A stretch of 54,786 nt of DNA from Laspinema palackyanum D2c (GCF_025370875.1 NZ_JAMXFD010000034.1:1-54786); one strand, 5' to 3'. Shown: positions 43,445-52,738, counted from the stretch's first letter. Program-made: numbers and translations. Notes: generated by a model not told the origin, from the letters alone.

Positions 43445-43984
43445 TTCATAGATGAAACCCGAATTGGACGCAAGACGCAAACGGGTCGGATGATTACCGC
43501 AAGGGGTGTCAAACCGATTGCAAAAGTCCAATGGCCGCGAGAAGCTTGAAGGCTATATGGGATAGTTGAACCCTATTCCGGGTGGCACTTTACCCAAGAG
43601 TACGACTCGCTCAACAGTACAAACTTTCAAGCCTTTATTGATGCAATCTCTGAACAACTAGGTGATACCATTGCGGTGATTCAACTAGATGGGGCATCCG
43701 CCCATAGAGCTAAAGCCTTGGAATGGCCTGAGAATTTAATTCCAGTGTTTCAACCGCCTCACAGTCCCGAACTGAATCCGATTGAGAGGCTATGGGAATT
43801 CCTCAAGAGCCTATGAAAAGGAGAGAACTTTGCCTCGCTCCAGGAGTTACGCCAGCGTGTGACTAAAGAACTAGAAATGCTTACCTCAGAACAGATCCAA
43901 TTTTTAACATCTTACAACTTTATCCTCGATACGTTATTAGCTACTAAGTTTGATCCGGTTGGGTTTCATCTTGTGCCAGCTTAA
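43445..43984 (+). pseudogene. IS630-family transposase fragment nested in the IS1634 element
   Basis: The frame gives FIDETRIGRKTQTGRMITAR, then GWHFTQEYDSLNSTNFQAFI, VIQLDGASAHRAKALEWPEN, and HSPELNPIERLWEFLKSL: the DDE core of IS630 transposases. There is a TGA at 43547 and another after EFLKSL, and no N-terminus. It lies on the opposite strand between the two IS1634 pieces. Confidence 0.75.
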
Positions 43985-44389
43985 ATTTAATTGATATAAG
44001 TGTAAGGTATCAGTGTTGACTCCTTCTGTTTTACTCGCCGCTAGAGCAATCTTTACAAACAGTTGGGTTAGTCCTGCTTCATGGAGGGGATCAAGCACTC
44101 TCCCAAGTTGGTCATCATTCAGGTGTTCTGGACGGACCCCTTCTCCCAAGAGGTGTTCTGTCGCTTTTCCCACAAAGAACTGGTCAAATAAGTACATTGG
44201 GACACTGACTAAGCCCAACCCATTGATAATCATAGCTTTGACTGCTATTCCCGCGCTGACGAGTTCTAACGGGTGGCTTCCTAGTTCGCGATTGAGGGTG
44301 TCTACCAGTAATAGGCGATCAATGATGCCTGCCACTATACCCAAGTGGTCAATGTCTTGTACACTAATGTCAGATGCTATCCCTGTCAT
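43937..44389 (-). pseudogene. IS1634-like transposase, N-terminal fragment (DUF4277)
   Basis: Starts MTGIASDISVQDIDHLGIVA and continues GVRPEHLNDDQLGRVLDPLH, then EGVNTDTLHL, typical of the N-terminal DUF4277 of this family. After TDTLHL the sequence no longer fits, at the junction with the nested IS630 fragment. The start is 32 bp inside the right inverted repeat. Confidence 0.75.
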
Positions 44390-44440
44390 CGTTAAAAAAA
44401 TATTCTGACTGTCCTATTTTACCTGCGGAACGTGGGTTTC

Positions 44441-46243
44441 ATGCCTAGATTTCAACTTCAGTTGCTTCAAAATATCAAACGAGCAACCCAATTAGTTTGG
44501 CAAAGCGCCCCTGGCTGGACGATTGCTAGTCTGGTGCTGCTTCTGGTTCAGGGTGTATTACCCTTGCTCTCTCTGTATCTGATGAAATTGCTCGTCGATA
44601 CCGTCACAGTGGGAATAGCTGAGCCTGACAAAACAATAATTTTCAGGCAGATTCTCTTATTAATCACCTTAGTAGGCATTGCCACCCTTGTAAGCGACTT
44701 CTGCCGCTCCCTAGGCAACTTTACCACTGAAGCACAATCTCAAGTCGTGACGGATTACGTCCACGATATGCTTCATGCTAAATCGATTGAAGTTGACTTA
44801 GAGTATTACGAAAACGCCCAATATTACAATGCCCTACACCGCGCTCAACAAGAAGCAGCCTTTCGTCCGCCTCGCATCCTTACCAGCTTAATTCAAGTCG
44901 CTCAAAATGCGGTTTCCTTAGTTGCGATTGCGGGTTTATTATTATCCTTACATTGGAGTATTGGTGCAATATTATTTGCGGCTGCCGTTCCTGGGTTGCT
45001 GGTGCGCCTCAAACATACGGGAAAGCTTTTTCAGTCGCAGCGCGGTTGGACAAGTTTAGAAAGAATTGCTTATTACTTTCATTGGATGCTCACCCACGAT
45101 ACCTATGCCAAAGAAGTCCGCTTATTTGACTTAGGTTCTTTATTTCGCACCCGCTATCGCCACTTACGCCAGGAAATTCGCCAACAAAAACTAATCTTGG
45201 CGCGTCAGCGTTCCATGACAGAACTCGCCACGCAGGCTTCTGCCACTTTAGCTATTTTTGCTGCTTGCGGTTTTATCGCCTTCCAAACCGTGCAAGGTGC
45301 AATCACGTTAGGGGGACTGGTGATGTATTACCAGGCATTTCAGCGGGGACAGGGATTTTTGCGAGAAATGTTGAGCAGTGTTGCCAGTTTGTATGAAAAT
45401 AGCTTGTTTTTATCGAATCTGTATGAGTTTCTCGACTTAAAACGCGCGATCTCAGAACCTCTTCATCCCCAACCCATGCCGAAACCGTTACAAATCGGTA
45501 TTGAGTTTCACAATGTTGGGTTTCACTATCCTCACAGCAGTCGCGCCCTATTAGAGAATATTAACTTAACGATTAAAGCTGGGAATATAGTGGCTTTAGT
45601 TGGGGAAAATGGAGCCGGAAAGACCACTTTAATTAAGCTTTTGTGCCGGCTTTACGAGCCAACGAAAGGAAAAATTACCTTCGATAACATCGATTTGCGC
45701 CAACTGACAACAACAGATTTGCGGCGGGAAATTAGCGTTGTCTTTCAAGATTACGTTCATTATAATCTCACAGCACGGGAAAATATTGGGTTCGGTAATA
45801 TTGATTTGTTAAGCGATGACAAGCAAATTGTAGCAGCCGCCCAAGCCGCTGGAGCAGAAGTGGCGATCGCTAAACTGCCTCGCGGTTACGATACCACCCT
45901 GGGAACCCAATTTGACCAAGGGGAAGAACTAAGTATTGGTGAATGGCAGAAGGTCGCGCTTGCGAGAGCTTTTTTGCGCCAATCCCAGATTATCATTTTA
46001 GATGAGCCAACTAGCGCCCTAGATGCTCAAGCTGAATTCGAGGTTTTTGAACAATTTCGCCAACTGACTCGCGGCAAAACCGCTATTTTGATTAGTCATC
46101 GTCTTTCAACCGTGAAAATGGCAGATCGCATCTTTGTTTTAAAAAATGGGAGCATTGTAGAAAGTGGCTCTCATTGGGAATTATTAGAATTAGGTGGAAC
46201 TTACACCCGCTTGTTTGAAATGCAAGCCAAAAATTATCAATAA
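44441..46243 (+). CDS. Lasso peptide ABC exporter (fused TMD-NBD)
   Basis: 600 residues from ATG 44441; a GTG three codons upstream lies in the IS end and is unlikely. The N-terminal half has about six membrane segments (SLVLLLVQGVLPLLSLYLM, NAVSLVAIAGLLLSLHWSIG). The ATPase half has Walker A GENGAGKTT (about 390), LSIGEWQKVALARAFL (signature) and IIILDEPTSALDAQ. It should export the mature lasso peptide and give self-immunity. The IS inserted exactly upstream, so the native ribosome site may be lost; it is now led by the IS end. Confidence 0.9.
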   Translation: MPRFQLQLLQNIKRATQLVWQSAPGWTIASLVLLLVQGVLPLLSLYLMKLLVDTVTVGIAEPDKTIIFRQILLLITLVGIATLVSDFCRSLGNFTTEAQSQVVTDYVHDMLHAKSIEVDLEYYENAQYYNALHRAQQEAAFRPPRILTSLIQVAQNAVSLVAIAGLLLSLHWSIGAILFAAAVPGLLVRLKHTGKLFQSQRGWTSLERIAYYFHWMLTHDTYAKEVRLFDLGSLFRTRYRHLRQEIRQQKLILARQRSMTELATQASATLAIFAACGFIAFQTVQGAITLGGLVMYYQAFQRGQGFLREMLSSVASLYENSLFLSNLYEFLDLKRAISEPLHPQPMPKPLQIGIEFHNVGFHYPHSSRALLENINLTIKAGNIVALVGENGAGKTTLIKLLCRLYEPTKGKITFDNIDLRQLTTTDLRREISVVFQDYVHYNLTARENIGFGNIDLLSDDKQIVAAAQAAGAEVAIAKLPRGYDTTLGTQFDQGEELSIGEWQKVALARAFLRQSQIIILDEPTSALDAQAEFEVFEQFRQLTRGKTAILISHRLSTVKMADRIFVLKNGSIVESGSHWELLELGGTYTRLFEMQAKNYQ

Positions 46244-46261
46244 CAGAATTGGGGATTATAC

Positions 46262-47470
46262 ATGACTGTTTTAACAGAATCAATCGCCTTCCAAGACTCA
46301 ACTCAATTTCCACTAGAAATTGATCTGCTGCTTTGCTGTTGCCGTACTCAGATGTCGGCTGAATATGCTGCTAGAATTCATCAATTAGTTCAACAAAACA
46401 TTAATTGGAATTACTTAGTTAATACTGCCCGCCGACATGAAGTCATCCCTCTACTTTACTGGCAGCTTAAGAATGTTTGTCCAGAAGCTGTTCCTCAAGA
46501 TATCCTTAACAAGCTTCGCAGCGCCTTTAGTGCCAATGCTAAAAAAAACTTAGCGATAACAGTAGATTTAGTAAAAATTTTAAATCTTTTTCAGAATCAT
46601 AACATTCCAGTTATTGCATTAAAAGGACCTGTTTTAGCCTGTTATGCCTACAACAACCTGGGTTTGCGAACTTTTGTAGATTTAGATATTTTAGTCCCAG
46701 AAGAGTTTGCTTTAGCAGCGATAGATTTGTTAACCGAGCACGGCTATGAACGGATGTATAAGTTTAAAGATTTCCAGATCCCAAGGTATATCAAGTTGAG
46801 AAATGAGCTGGCGTTCGTCTTTGAAAGTAAAAATTTTTCTATCGATTTACACTGGGCTTTAATGCCAGAGCCTTTGCGTTCTGTTTCTAAGCTTTTAAGC
46901 TATGAGAATCAAGAAATTTATATCGGCAGCAATAAATTTAAAATTCCAACTCTTTCGGCAGAAAGCTTGCTGTTATTTCTTTGTATCCATTCTACTAAAC
47001 ACAGTTGGTCGTCCTTAAAATTTGTTTGCGATTTAGCGGAAGTGATTCGCTCTAAGCCCGAACTAGATTGGAAATTGATAGAGTCACAGGCAGAAAGTCT
47101 GGGAACTAAAAATATTCTGTTTTTAGGTCTTTATCTTTGTCAAGAGTTGCTAGGTACAGTGCTGCCTAAAGAAATTTCTCAAAAACTTGAGGCAAATCCA
47201 CAGCTTAAAATCTGGATTTCTCAAATTAAACAACAACTTTTTGAAGCGGAAGGAAGAATTAATTTTTTCAAAAAACATAGGATTTATCTGCAAACATTAT
47301 CTTGGAAAAATAAGCTTTCGTTCTATTTTAATACTTTAGTCACTCCTACCCCTTACGAGTTAATCATGGTATCCCTTCCGGATTGGTTATTTCCTCTATA
47401 TTATTTACTGCGCCCGATTCGGATGTTCGTTAAGTACAGCAATCGCCTAATCAGTGGAAGTGGTGCCTAA
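46262..47470 (+). CDS. Nucleotidyltransferase-family protein (NTP_transf_5) of the lasso cluster
   Basis: 402 residues, 18 bp after the exporter. The segment VIALKGPVLACYAYNNLGLR, then FVDLDILVPEEFALAAIDLL has the GP...R..xDxD pattern of this nucleotidyltransferase family, followed by SIDLHWALMP and an apolar C-terminus (WLFPLYYLLRPIRM). Members accompany HPr-kinase-like genes in lasso clusters. In the pseudomycoidin pathway such an enzyme adds sugars to the phosphorylated C-terminus. The same role here is inferred, not seen. Confidence 0.82.
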   Translation: MTVLTESIAFQDSTQFPLEIDLLLCCCRTQMSAEYAARIHQLVQQNINWNYLVNTARRHEVIPLLYWQLKNVCPEAVPQDILNKLRSAFSANAKKNLAITVDLVKILNLFQNHNIPVIALKGPVLACYAYNNLGLRTFVDLDILVPEEFALAAIDLLTEHGYERMYKFKDFQIPRYIKLRNELAFVFESKNFSIDLHWALMPEPLRSVSKLLSYENQEIYIGSNKFKIPTLSAESLLLFLCIHSTKHSWSSLKFVCDLAEVIRSKPELDWKLIESQAESLGTKNILFLGLYLCQELLGTVLPKEISQKLEANPQLKIWISQIKQQLFEAEGRINFFKKHRIYLQTLSWKNKLSFYFNTLVTPTPYELIMVSLPDWLFPLYYLLRPIRMFVKYSNRLISGSGA

Positions 47471-47595
47471 GTTTTGGTTTAGAACTCATCCCTATTTCCA
47501 CTTGAAATCTTATGGAAATATTGTGGCAGCGTTAAACAAATCTAATCCAGAAGTTTGTGCCATCGCATCGTACTATTGTTTTTAGCAATAAATTC

Positions 47596-47622
47596 CCCTT
47601 CTACTTTATATTGAAGGGTCTT
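47596..47622 (+). terminator. Terminator after the exporter/nucleotidyltransferase unit
   Basis: CCCTTC and GAAGGG pair around an 11-nt AT-rich loop and are followed by TCTTT. It lies 126 bp after the nucleotidyltransferase gene and before the convergent precursor gene. Confidence 0.5.
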
Positions 47623-47733
47623 TCAATCGACAACTTCCTCGGCTCTCCTGAAAAAACGCCAACATTGAGCTAAACTTTGATGCGTTTGTCCTGTGATTAC
47701 TACTTTTCCTCTGATTAAAGTGATAAAAAAGCG

Positions 47734-47913
47734 TTAGCTTGCGCTTATAATAGGCGGGCCACCATCAAACCCAGGGCCAGGGTTGTTTAAGGTATTCTCA
47801 ACGGCAGATAATTTAGTTAAGGTGGGAGTTGACCAGGGTTCTTTTACCTGGTTACTTTGAGTCGAATTGGAAGGTTGTTTGGATGGGTCTGTCGTGGAAA
47901 AATTGGAGTTCAT
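47734..47913 (-). CDS. Lasso peptide precursor, 59 aa
   Basis: A short gene on the strand opposite its neighbours, too small for standard gene calls. Leader residues 27-41 read WSTPTLTKLSAVENT, matching the lasso leader pattern (aromatic-x-x-P-x-L ... T at position -2). After T41-L42 the predicted core is NNPGPGFDGGPPIISAS (43-59): Asn1 would close onto Asp8 to give an 8-residue ring, leaving a 9-residue loop and tail. The last residue is Ser, the known target of the HPr-kinase-like lasso kinases, one of which is encoded at 50733-51623. No Shine-Dalgarno is evident. TTGACT lies about 70 bp upstream as a possible -35. Confidence 0.82.
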   Translation of the reverse strand: MNSNFSTTDPSKQPSNSTQSNQVKEPWSTPTLTKLSAVENTLNNPGPGFDGGPPIISAS

Positions 47914-48157
47914 GGGTTTTATCTGTAAGGCTAGATCTTTGGGTGTTACAATTTATCTTACCTTAATAAGTCAATAGATAAATCTAAGTAGGTGAACATA
48001 AATAAACATAAAAAGAACCTAACACACCAACATCCTTCCCTAGTAGGTAAGGAGAAAATCAACTCAAATCACCTTCCCTACTCGACGCGGGGAGGGAAGG
48101 AGAGGTCAACTGATGGAGCCTAGGATTCTACGTTTAATTGGGTCTACCTACTTATAA

Positions 48158-48352
48158 CCCACATTCCGCACTTCAAAATGTAGTATATTATGCTAAGCAT
48201 TCAAAGCTTTTTACGAAAAAAGCTTTGAATGCCGTGATAAGTAAAAATACATACTACATTAACTATTGAGATTAAATTTCAACTATAGAAGCTGTGATCC
48301 ACTTTTTCCGTTAAAACACATCTTGTAGTATGCTTGAAGTGCGGAATATGGG
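48158..48352. mobile_element. 195-bp MITE related to the IS1634-like element
   Basis: Ends CCCACATTCCGCACTTCA and its inverted copy (one mismatch) match the IS1634 end at 43084 in the outer bases. The flanks are TTATAA on both sides (48152-48157, 48353-48358), a 6-bp duplication as for the IS. Inside is a perfect hairpin (GCATTCAAAGCTTTTT around ACG, 48197-48232) and no gene. It lies between the precursor and the B1 gene. Confidence 0.8.
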
Positions 48353-48424
48353 TTATAACATAGTTGAACAACTAAAGTCAAGTAAAACCTTGGCTGGATT
48401 GCGTAAAAAATTCAGGTTTTAACA

Positions 48425-48739
48425 ATGTCCGAACCCTTACAGACTTCTTCTGGTAAACAGTCTAATCTAAGCCTAGCAACGGTTGTGGTTCAAAACCCTG
48501 ACCTGTTGGATTGCGAACTGGATGAAGATTTGGTATTGATGAGTATTGAGAATGAAGCCTATTACGGGATGAATGGGATAGGTAAGCGCATTTGGTGGGC
48601 TATGGCCACCCCAGTTTCCGTGCAAGCCCTCTGCGAGCAGCTACAGCAACAGTTTGAGGTAGATCCTTTAGCCTGTGAGAACGAGGTAATGAATTATCTC
48701 AATACCCTGCTTGTAGAAGGGTTGATTCACGAAGTCTAA
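48425..48739 (+). CDS. Lasso peptide biosynthesis B1 protein (PqqD-like RRE)
   Basis: 104 residues with the PqqD fold: LDEDLVLMSIENEAYYGMNG, then IGKRIWWAMATPVSVQALCE and EVMNYLNTLLVEGLI. The protein binds the precursor leader and delivers it to B2 and the cyclase. A separate B1 and B2, rather than a fused B protein, is usual for cyanobacterial and Gram-positive clusters. The cyclase gene follows after 51 bp on the same strand. Confidence 0.9.
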   Translation: MSEPLQTSSGKQSNLSLATVVVQNPDLLDCELDEDLVLMSIENEAYYGMNGIGKRIWWAMATPVSVQALCEQLQQQFEVDPLACENEVMNYLNTLLVEGLIHEV

Positions 48740-48790
48740 AAAAACTATCAACAGCCTCTAAGAGAACACAAGAGCTAGGATTTATCAAGG

Positions 48791-50704
48791 ATGAGCGCAC
48801 TCGTTGGCTTTTTTCACCGCAATGGGGCACCTGCCCAACCGCACGGGTTAGATTGGATGATGAGAGCCGTTGCTCACCGAGGTGTGGACTCTAGCGGAAC
48901 CTGGTGCGAGGGTTCGGTAGCCTTTGGACATCAGATGATGTGGATTACCCCAGAATCGCAGGAGGAAAAACTGCCCCTGGTGAATCAACGGGGAGATTTA
49001 GTCATTACGGCAGATGCCCGAATTGATAATCGCCAGGAGTTGTGCGTTCGCCTCAACATTTCCCCCGCAGAAGCCAAACACCTGCCCGATAGTGCCTTTA
49101 TTTTGGCAGCTTATGAAAAATGGGGGATAGATTGCCCTAAATTTTTACTGGGGGACTTTGCTTTCGCTTTGTGGGATTCTCGCGAACAACGATTGATCTG
49201 CGTGCGAGATCCAATGGGAGTGAAAATATTGCATTATTATCAAACTCCTGAGATTTTTGCTTTTTCAACAGAAGCAAAAGGTATTCTTGCTTTACCTGGT
49301 GTTGTTAAGCAGCTTAACGAAAACAAGCTCGCTGACTGGTTAATTGGCAACTTTAATAATCAGTTGAATCCAGAGGCCACCTTCTTTCAAAATATTCATT
49401 ATGTGCGTCCTGCCCATACATTGGTAATAGAGGCAGAGCGAATTGTAGCTTACGAATACTGGCAACCAAACTCTTGGCAACCATTGCCTTATAAACATGA
49501 CGAGGAATATCTAGAAGCCTTTAGGGAATTATTTGCCGATGCATTAAAGTGTCGCTTACGAAGTGCCTACCCGATAGGTGTGTTGCTCAGTGGCGGATTA
49601 GACTCCTCTGCGATCGCTTGTGTTGCAGCCTCTCAACTGCGCGAGCAAGGCAAAGAATTGATTCCGGTGGCGGGAATACTGCCAGAAAATTACCAGGGAA
49701 TCGCATCAGATGAACGGGAATTTGTCGAGGCGGTTTGCCAACAGGAAAATCTTCAGCCGCTTTATGTTTCAGCAGCTGGAAAAAGTCCTTATAAGGATTT
49801 AGATCGCCATTTTTTCTACGAAGAAAGCCCTATTGTCTGGTTTTATTATTTGCATGATGCGTTGCAAGCAGCCCTCGCCCAACAACAGGTTCGTACTGTT
49901 TTTCATGGCATAGGGGCAGAACTCGGCCCATCTTCTCACGGCAAGGGCTATCTGCCCGATCTCTTTAAAAATCTACACTGGCTAACTTTAGGGCAAGAGA
50001 TTGCCGCCGTCGCACAACTACAAAACCGTAAGTGGTGGCGCGTCTTCGGTGGAGATGTTGTTCTACCGTTGTTCTCGATTCAAAGAAAACCTTATCTTTT
50101 AAATCAAATTAGCCCGATTAATCCCGATTTCGCTCGTGAGTTGGGGTTAGGAAACCAACTGCGTCGTGGAACCTATCTCCAGGATTCATTCCCAGTTTCT
50201 ATGTTAGAGCGCGAGATTTATGCAATTAAGGCAGTTCAAGGTGCAACATCCGAAATTTGGTATCACCATCACTTAACCTGGGCTTTGCCGTATTATGATA
50301 TTCGTCTGCTTGCTTTTTGTTTAGCGGTGCCTGCCCATCTCAAGTTTAAAAACGGTTGGAACCGGAACTTAATTCGGCTCGGTATGGAGGGCATTTTACC
50401 CAAAAAAGTACAATGGCGACCCGATAAGGTAGCATTCTCTCCCGATTATCACTCACGTTTGTGGAAGTTTGGACAAGAAGGAATTCTCCTGCTAGACGAA
50501 ATCGAGCGTGATTCGCTAGCTTATCATTACTTAGACATTCCAAAGATTCGCCAGATGCTTTATGAATATACCCAATCTCCAGATCCAACTTATCAGAAGC
50601 CCATTCTTAAGCCTCTAACTTTGCAGTTATTTATACACGGAGGCGTGATTGCCAGCCAGTTCTTAAATTGGTTTGAGAAGTTGACTCCTTCCGTAGATTT
50701 ATAA
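48791..50704 (+). CDS. Lasso cyclase (asparagine synthetase-like)
   Basis: 637 residues. The N-terminal glutaminase-like domain (AHRGVDSSGTWCEGS near 28) lacks a Cys at residue 2, so it does not use glutamine, as is normal in lasso cyclases. The synthetase domain has SGGLDSS (267-273), which activates the ring Asp as acyl-AMP. It then joins that side chain to the N-terminal amine of the core. The length and motifs are complete. Its 3' end converges with the kinase gene 28 bp away. Confidence 0.93.
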   Translation: MSALVGFFHRNGAPAQPHGLDWMMRAVAHRGVDSSGTWCEGSVAFGHQMMWITPESQEEKLPLVNQRGDLVITADARIDNRQELCVRLNISPAEAKHLPDSAFILAAYEKWGIDCPKFLLGDFAFALWDSREQRLICVRDPMGVKILHYYQTPEIFAFSTEAKGILALPGVVKQLNENKLADWLIGNFNNQLNPEATFFQNIHYVRPAHTLVIEAERIVAYEYWQPNSWQPLPYKHDEEYLEAFRELFADALKCRLRSAYPIGVLLSGGLDSSAIACVAASQLREQGKELIPVAGILPENYQGIASDEREFVEAVCQQENLQPLYVSAAGKSPYKDLDRHFFYEESPIVWFYYLHDALQAALAQQQVRTVFHGIGAELGPSSHGKGYLPDLFKNLHWLTLGQEIAAVAQLQNRKWWRVFGGDVVLPLFSIQRKPYLLNQISPINPDFARELGLGNQLRRGTYLQDSFPVSMLEREIYAIKAVQGATSEIWYHHHLTWALPYYDIRLLAFCLAVPAHLKFKNGWNRNLIRLGMEGILPKKVQWRPDKVAFSPDYHSRLWKFGQEGILLLDEIERDSLAYHYLDIPKIRQMLYEYTQSPDPTYQKPILKPLTLQLFIHGGVIASQFLNWFEKLTPSVDL

Positions 50705-50732
50705 GCCCCTCGCCACGAAACCAATCATCAAT

Positions 50733-51623
50733 TCATATATTTATATCTTCGTCCACTCGGTTTGCCAATTCGTCTAGCAAAAACAGATGCTGTGGGCGAA
50801 CGATGCGCGTGATTCGGGTTGTCTTAGCCACGAGTGTCGTTATTTGAAAGTGTAACAAATGTAAATTTAAACCGCGCAGCCATTCCTTACGATAATAATG
50901 CTGGTACAACGATGTAAACCTGTGCATATCCTCGACAGCCTCAAGTTGGATATCTTGCCCCTGATGGGATTCAAGCACGTAGATAGCATAAAGCGGCACG
51001 GATTGGCGACAAAAGCAATCTACTCTTTGAATATATTTGTCTAGGTTGGGACGCACGCGCGGCAGATCTGAGAAAGAATAGTTAAGTTTAGCGACTGCCT
51101 CAGCCCACAGTCGGGTGCTAGGGTAGCCTGGAATGACTAAGGGATATCCCTCCTCATCCAAGACAATCGCTGTTTTATCATCGGCGAGCATTGAGTAGCC
51201 TCGTTGTAGCATCGCTGCTAACAGTGTAGATTTGCCTCTGCCAGAATACCCCGTAAATAACACCGCCCCTCGCGCCGTTTGGATGGCGCTAGCATGGAGA
51301 ACTAGGATTTTTCGCTGGTTCAACAATGCCCCTACTGCCGAACCCAATAAAAAGGCACGCACGTCTGTTTCTACACTACCCGCTGCCGGTTCAATCCAGA
51401 TTTCGCAGCCGTCGCAAACCAAATACCGCGCCACATCTTTAACATTCAGTAGCAATTTGCCAGGGTTCGCCTGCCAACTTACACCTTCATCGCGTGGGTT
51501 AGATAATGCAGTGGGAACATCCCCATACTGAATGAGGACGTCTGGCTTGGAGTTGTCATCTGGTAGGAACTCTGGCAAGGGTATGACAGATTGCCATTGG
51601 AGATTGTAAGCGAGGTAATTCAT
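50733..51623 (-). CDS. HPr-kinase-like lasso peptide kinase
   Basis: 296 residues. Walker A GYSGRGKST (125-133) is preceded by LHASAI (H110) and followed by MLADDKTAIV (148-150), the order seen in HprK-type serine kinases. Members in lasso clusters (for example that of paeninodin) phosphorylate the C-terminal Ser of the precursor. The precursor here ends in Ser. The gene faces the cyclase and is probably transcribed from its own promoter to the right. Confidence 0.88.
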   Translation of the reverse strand: MNYLAYNLQWQSVIPLPEFLPDDNSKPDVLIQYGDVPTALSNPRDEGVSWQANPGKLLLNVKDVARYLVCDGCEIWIEPAAGSVETDVRAFLLGSAVGALLNQRKILVLHASAIQTARGAVLFTGYSGRGKSTLLAAMLQRGYSMLADDKTAIVLDEEGYPLVIPGYPSTRLWAEAVAKLNYSFSDLPRVRPNLDKYIQRVDCFCRQSVPLYAIYVLESHQGQDIQLEAVEDMHRFTSLYQHYYRKEWLRGLNLHLLHFQITTLVAKTTRITRIVRPQHLFLLDELANRVDEDINI

Positions 51624-51877
51624 CAGTGAGGGCTGGATAATGAGAATATGGATTAGGGTAAATCTTTATGCAATTTCCGCCTTGTAAATCTAATCATATC
51701 CGTAAAAATGGTAAACACCTAGTGCAGGGTTGCGAAAGAACATGAGCAGTTATAATGGAATGAGCGCCCAGCCACCCTATGCCGTTGGCTTGCCGTTAAC
51801 GTTGTCTCCTGCCTACGCAACCGATAATGCCTACTCCAAAAGCCAAAACCTGCACAACATCTACCCGTCAACGCTAG

Positions 51878-52012
51878 ATTTTAGAGGAGATCGCCGCTCG
51901 GGTCACCAATACCCATCAATTAGTGAGTTGGGCACAATTAGTTCTGTATGCGGCAGCATCCATGAATAACACTGACATTAGCAAAAAGTTAAACAATCTG
52001 TCGGGCCCTAGT
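51878..52012 (+). pseudogene. N-terminal fragment of an IS630-type transposase
   Basis: The frame reads LEEIAARVTNTHQLVSWAQL, then VLYAAASMNNTDISKKLN, the homeodomain-like N-terminus of IS630 transposases, and then runs in frame into the yhaV remnant. There is no start and no DDE part. The preceding 250 bp after the kinase gene have a 79-codon frame (51730-51969) without recognisable features. Confidence 0.55.
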
Positions 52013-52018
52013 CCAAAA

Positions 52019-52510
52019 ATGGCATACTCGTTGATTAATTTATGGAATATCTTCGCCCATCCTCTTTTTCTAGCGCAGGTTGAGCAGCTTCTGACATAAG
52101 TTAAAAATTGGTGTCAGAAGGACCCTTTAAGTTATCGAAAAAAAAATCCGATCAAAGGTTTAGCTGCAATTGCTAAGTTGGCATTTGATGTCATCCCTCA
52201 AGATCCAACTCTCCATGAGTATCGCCAAGGGTCTACTCTCGGAGATGAATATAAGCATTGGTTCCGCGCTAAGTTTTTTCAACAGTACCGATTATTTTTT
52301 CGATATCACCAAGACAGCAAAATCCTAGTTTTTGTTTGGGTCAATGATGAGAACTCAAAACGGGCATATCAGAGTAAGACAGATGCTTATCGAGTTTTTC
52401 AGAAAATGCTGAACAGCGGTTATCCACCGGATGACTGGGATGACTTAATGGCTGAGGTTCAAGAAGAAAGTGAGCGGTTGAAAGAGATAGCCAATTTAGA
52501 GATGCCTTGA
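52019..52510 (+). pseudogene. yhaV: YhaV-family toxin gene with an in-frame stop
   Basis: From ATG 52019 the frame reads SLINLWNIFAHPLFLAQVEQ, then TAA at 52097-52099, then continues in the same frame DPLSYRKKNPIKGLAAIAKL, IPQDPTLHEYRQGSTLGDEY and HWFRAKFFQQYRLFFRYH to 52510. This is a full YhaV RNase toxin apart from one nonsense codon near residue 27. A truncated start at ATG 52178 remains open. No PrlF-type antitoxin gene precedes it; an IS630 fragment sits there instead. Loss of the antitoxin would favour loss of the toxin. Confidence 0.85.
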
Positions 52511-52738
52511 TTTGAGATACTTTAGGCGATTCTTGTCTGGCAACAACTAGCTAATATCTCGCCATAATTCCGGAAGTTTCTTCGGGAATGACTTTATCTA
52601 TTTAGAGTAAAATTAACTAAATGGAAGAAGAGTAGGTTTATACCATAAAAAGGTTATCCCAGGGGGAAGCGGAATTAATTCTATTCGCTACCCGGTTGAA
52701 TTGGTGGTCGATAACCCTAAATTGGAGGAGATTTGGTC

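Larger units (their letters stand above)
43084..44436 (-). mobile_element. IS1634-like (DUF4277 transposase) element, broken, with 6-bp target duplication
   Basis: Terminal inverted repeats are CCCACATTCCCCAGGT (43084-43099) and ACCTGCGGAACGTGGG (44421-44436). Both ends are flanked by TTTCAT (43078-43083 and 44437-44442), a 6-bp duplication as expected for this family. The transposase survives only as N- and C-terminal pieces, and an IS630-type fragment lies in its middle. It sits between the B2 gene and the exporter of the lasso cluster, and the second TTTCAT includes the exporter's ATG. Confidence 0.85.

Noticed and set aside
47462-47584. A 40-codon GTG frame overlapping the end of the nucleotidyltransferase gene, considered as a second precursor.
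   Set aside because: It has no lasso leader pattern, no suitable ring acceptor and no ribosome site.
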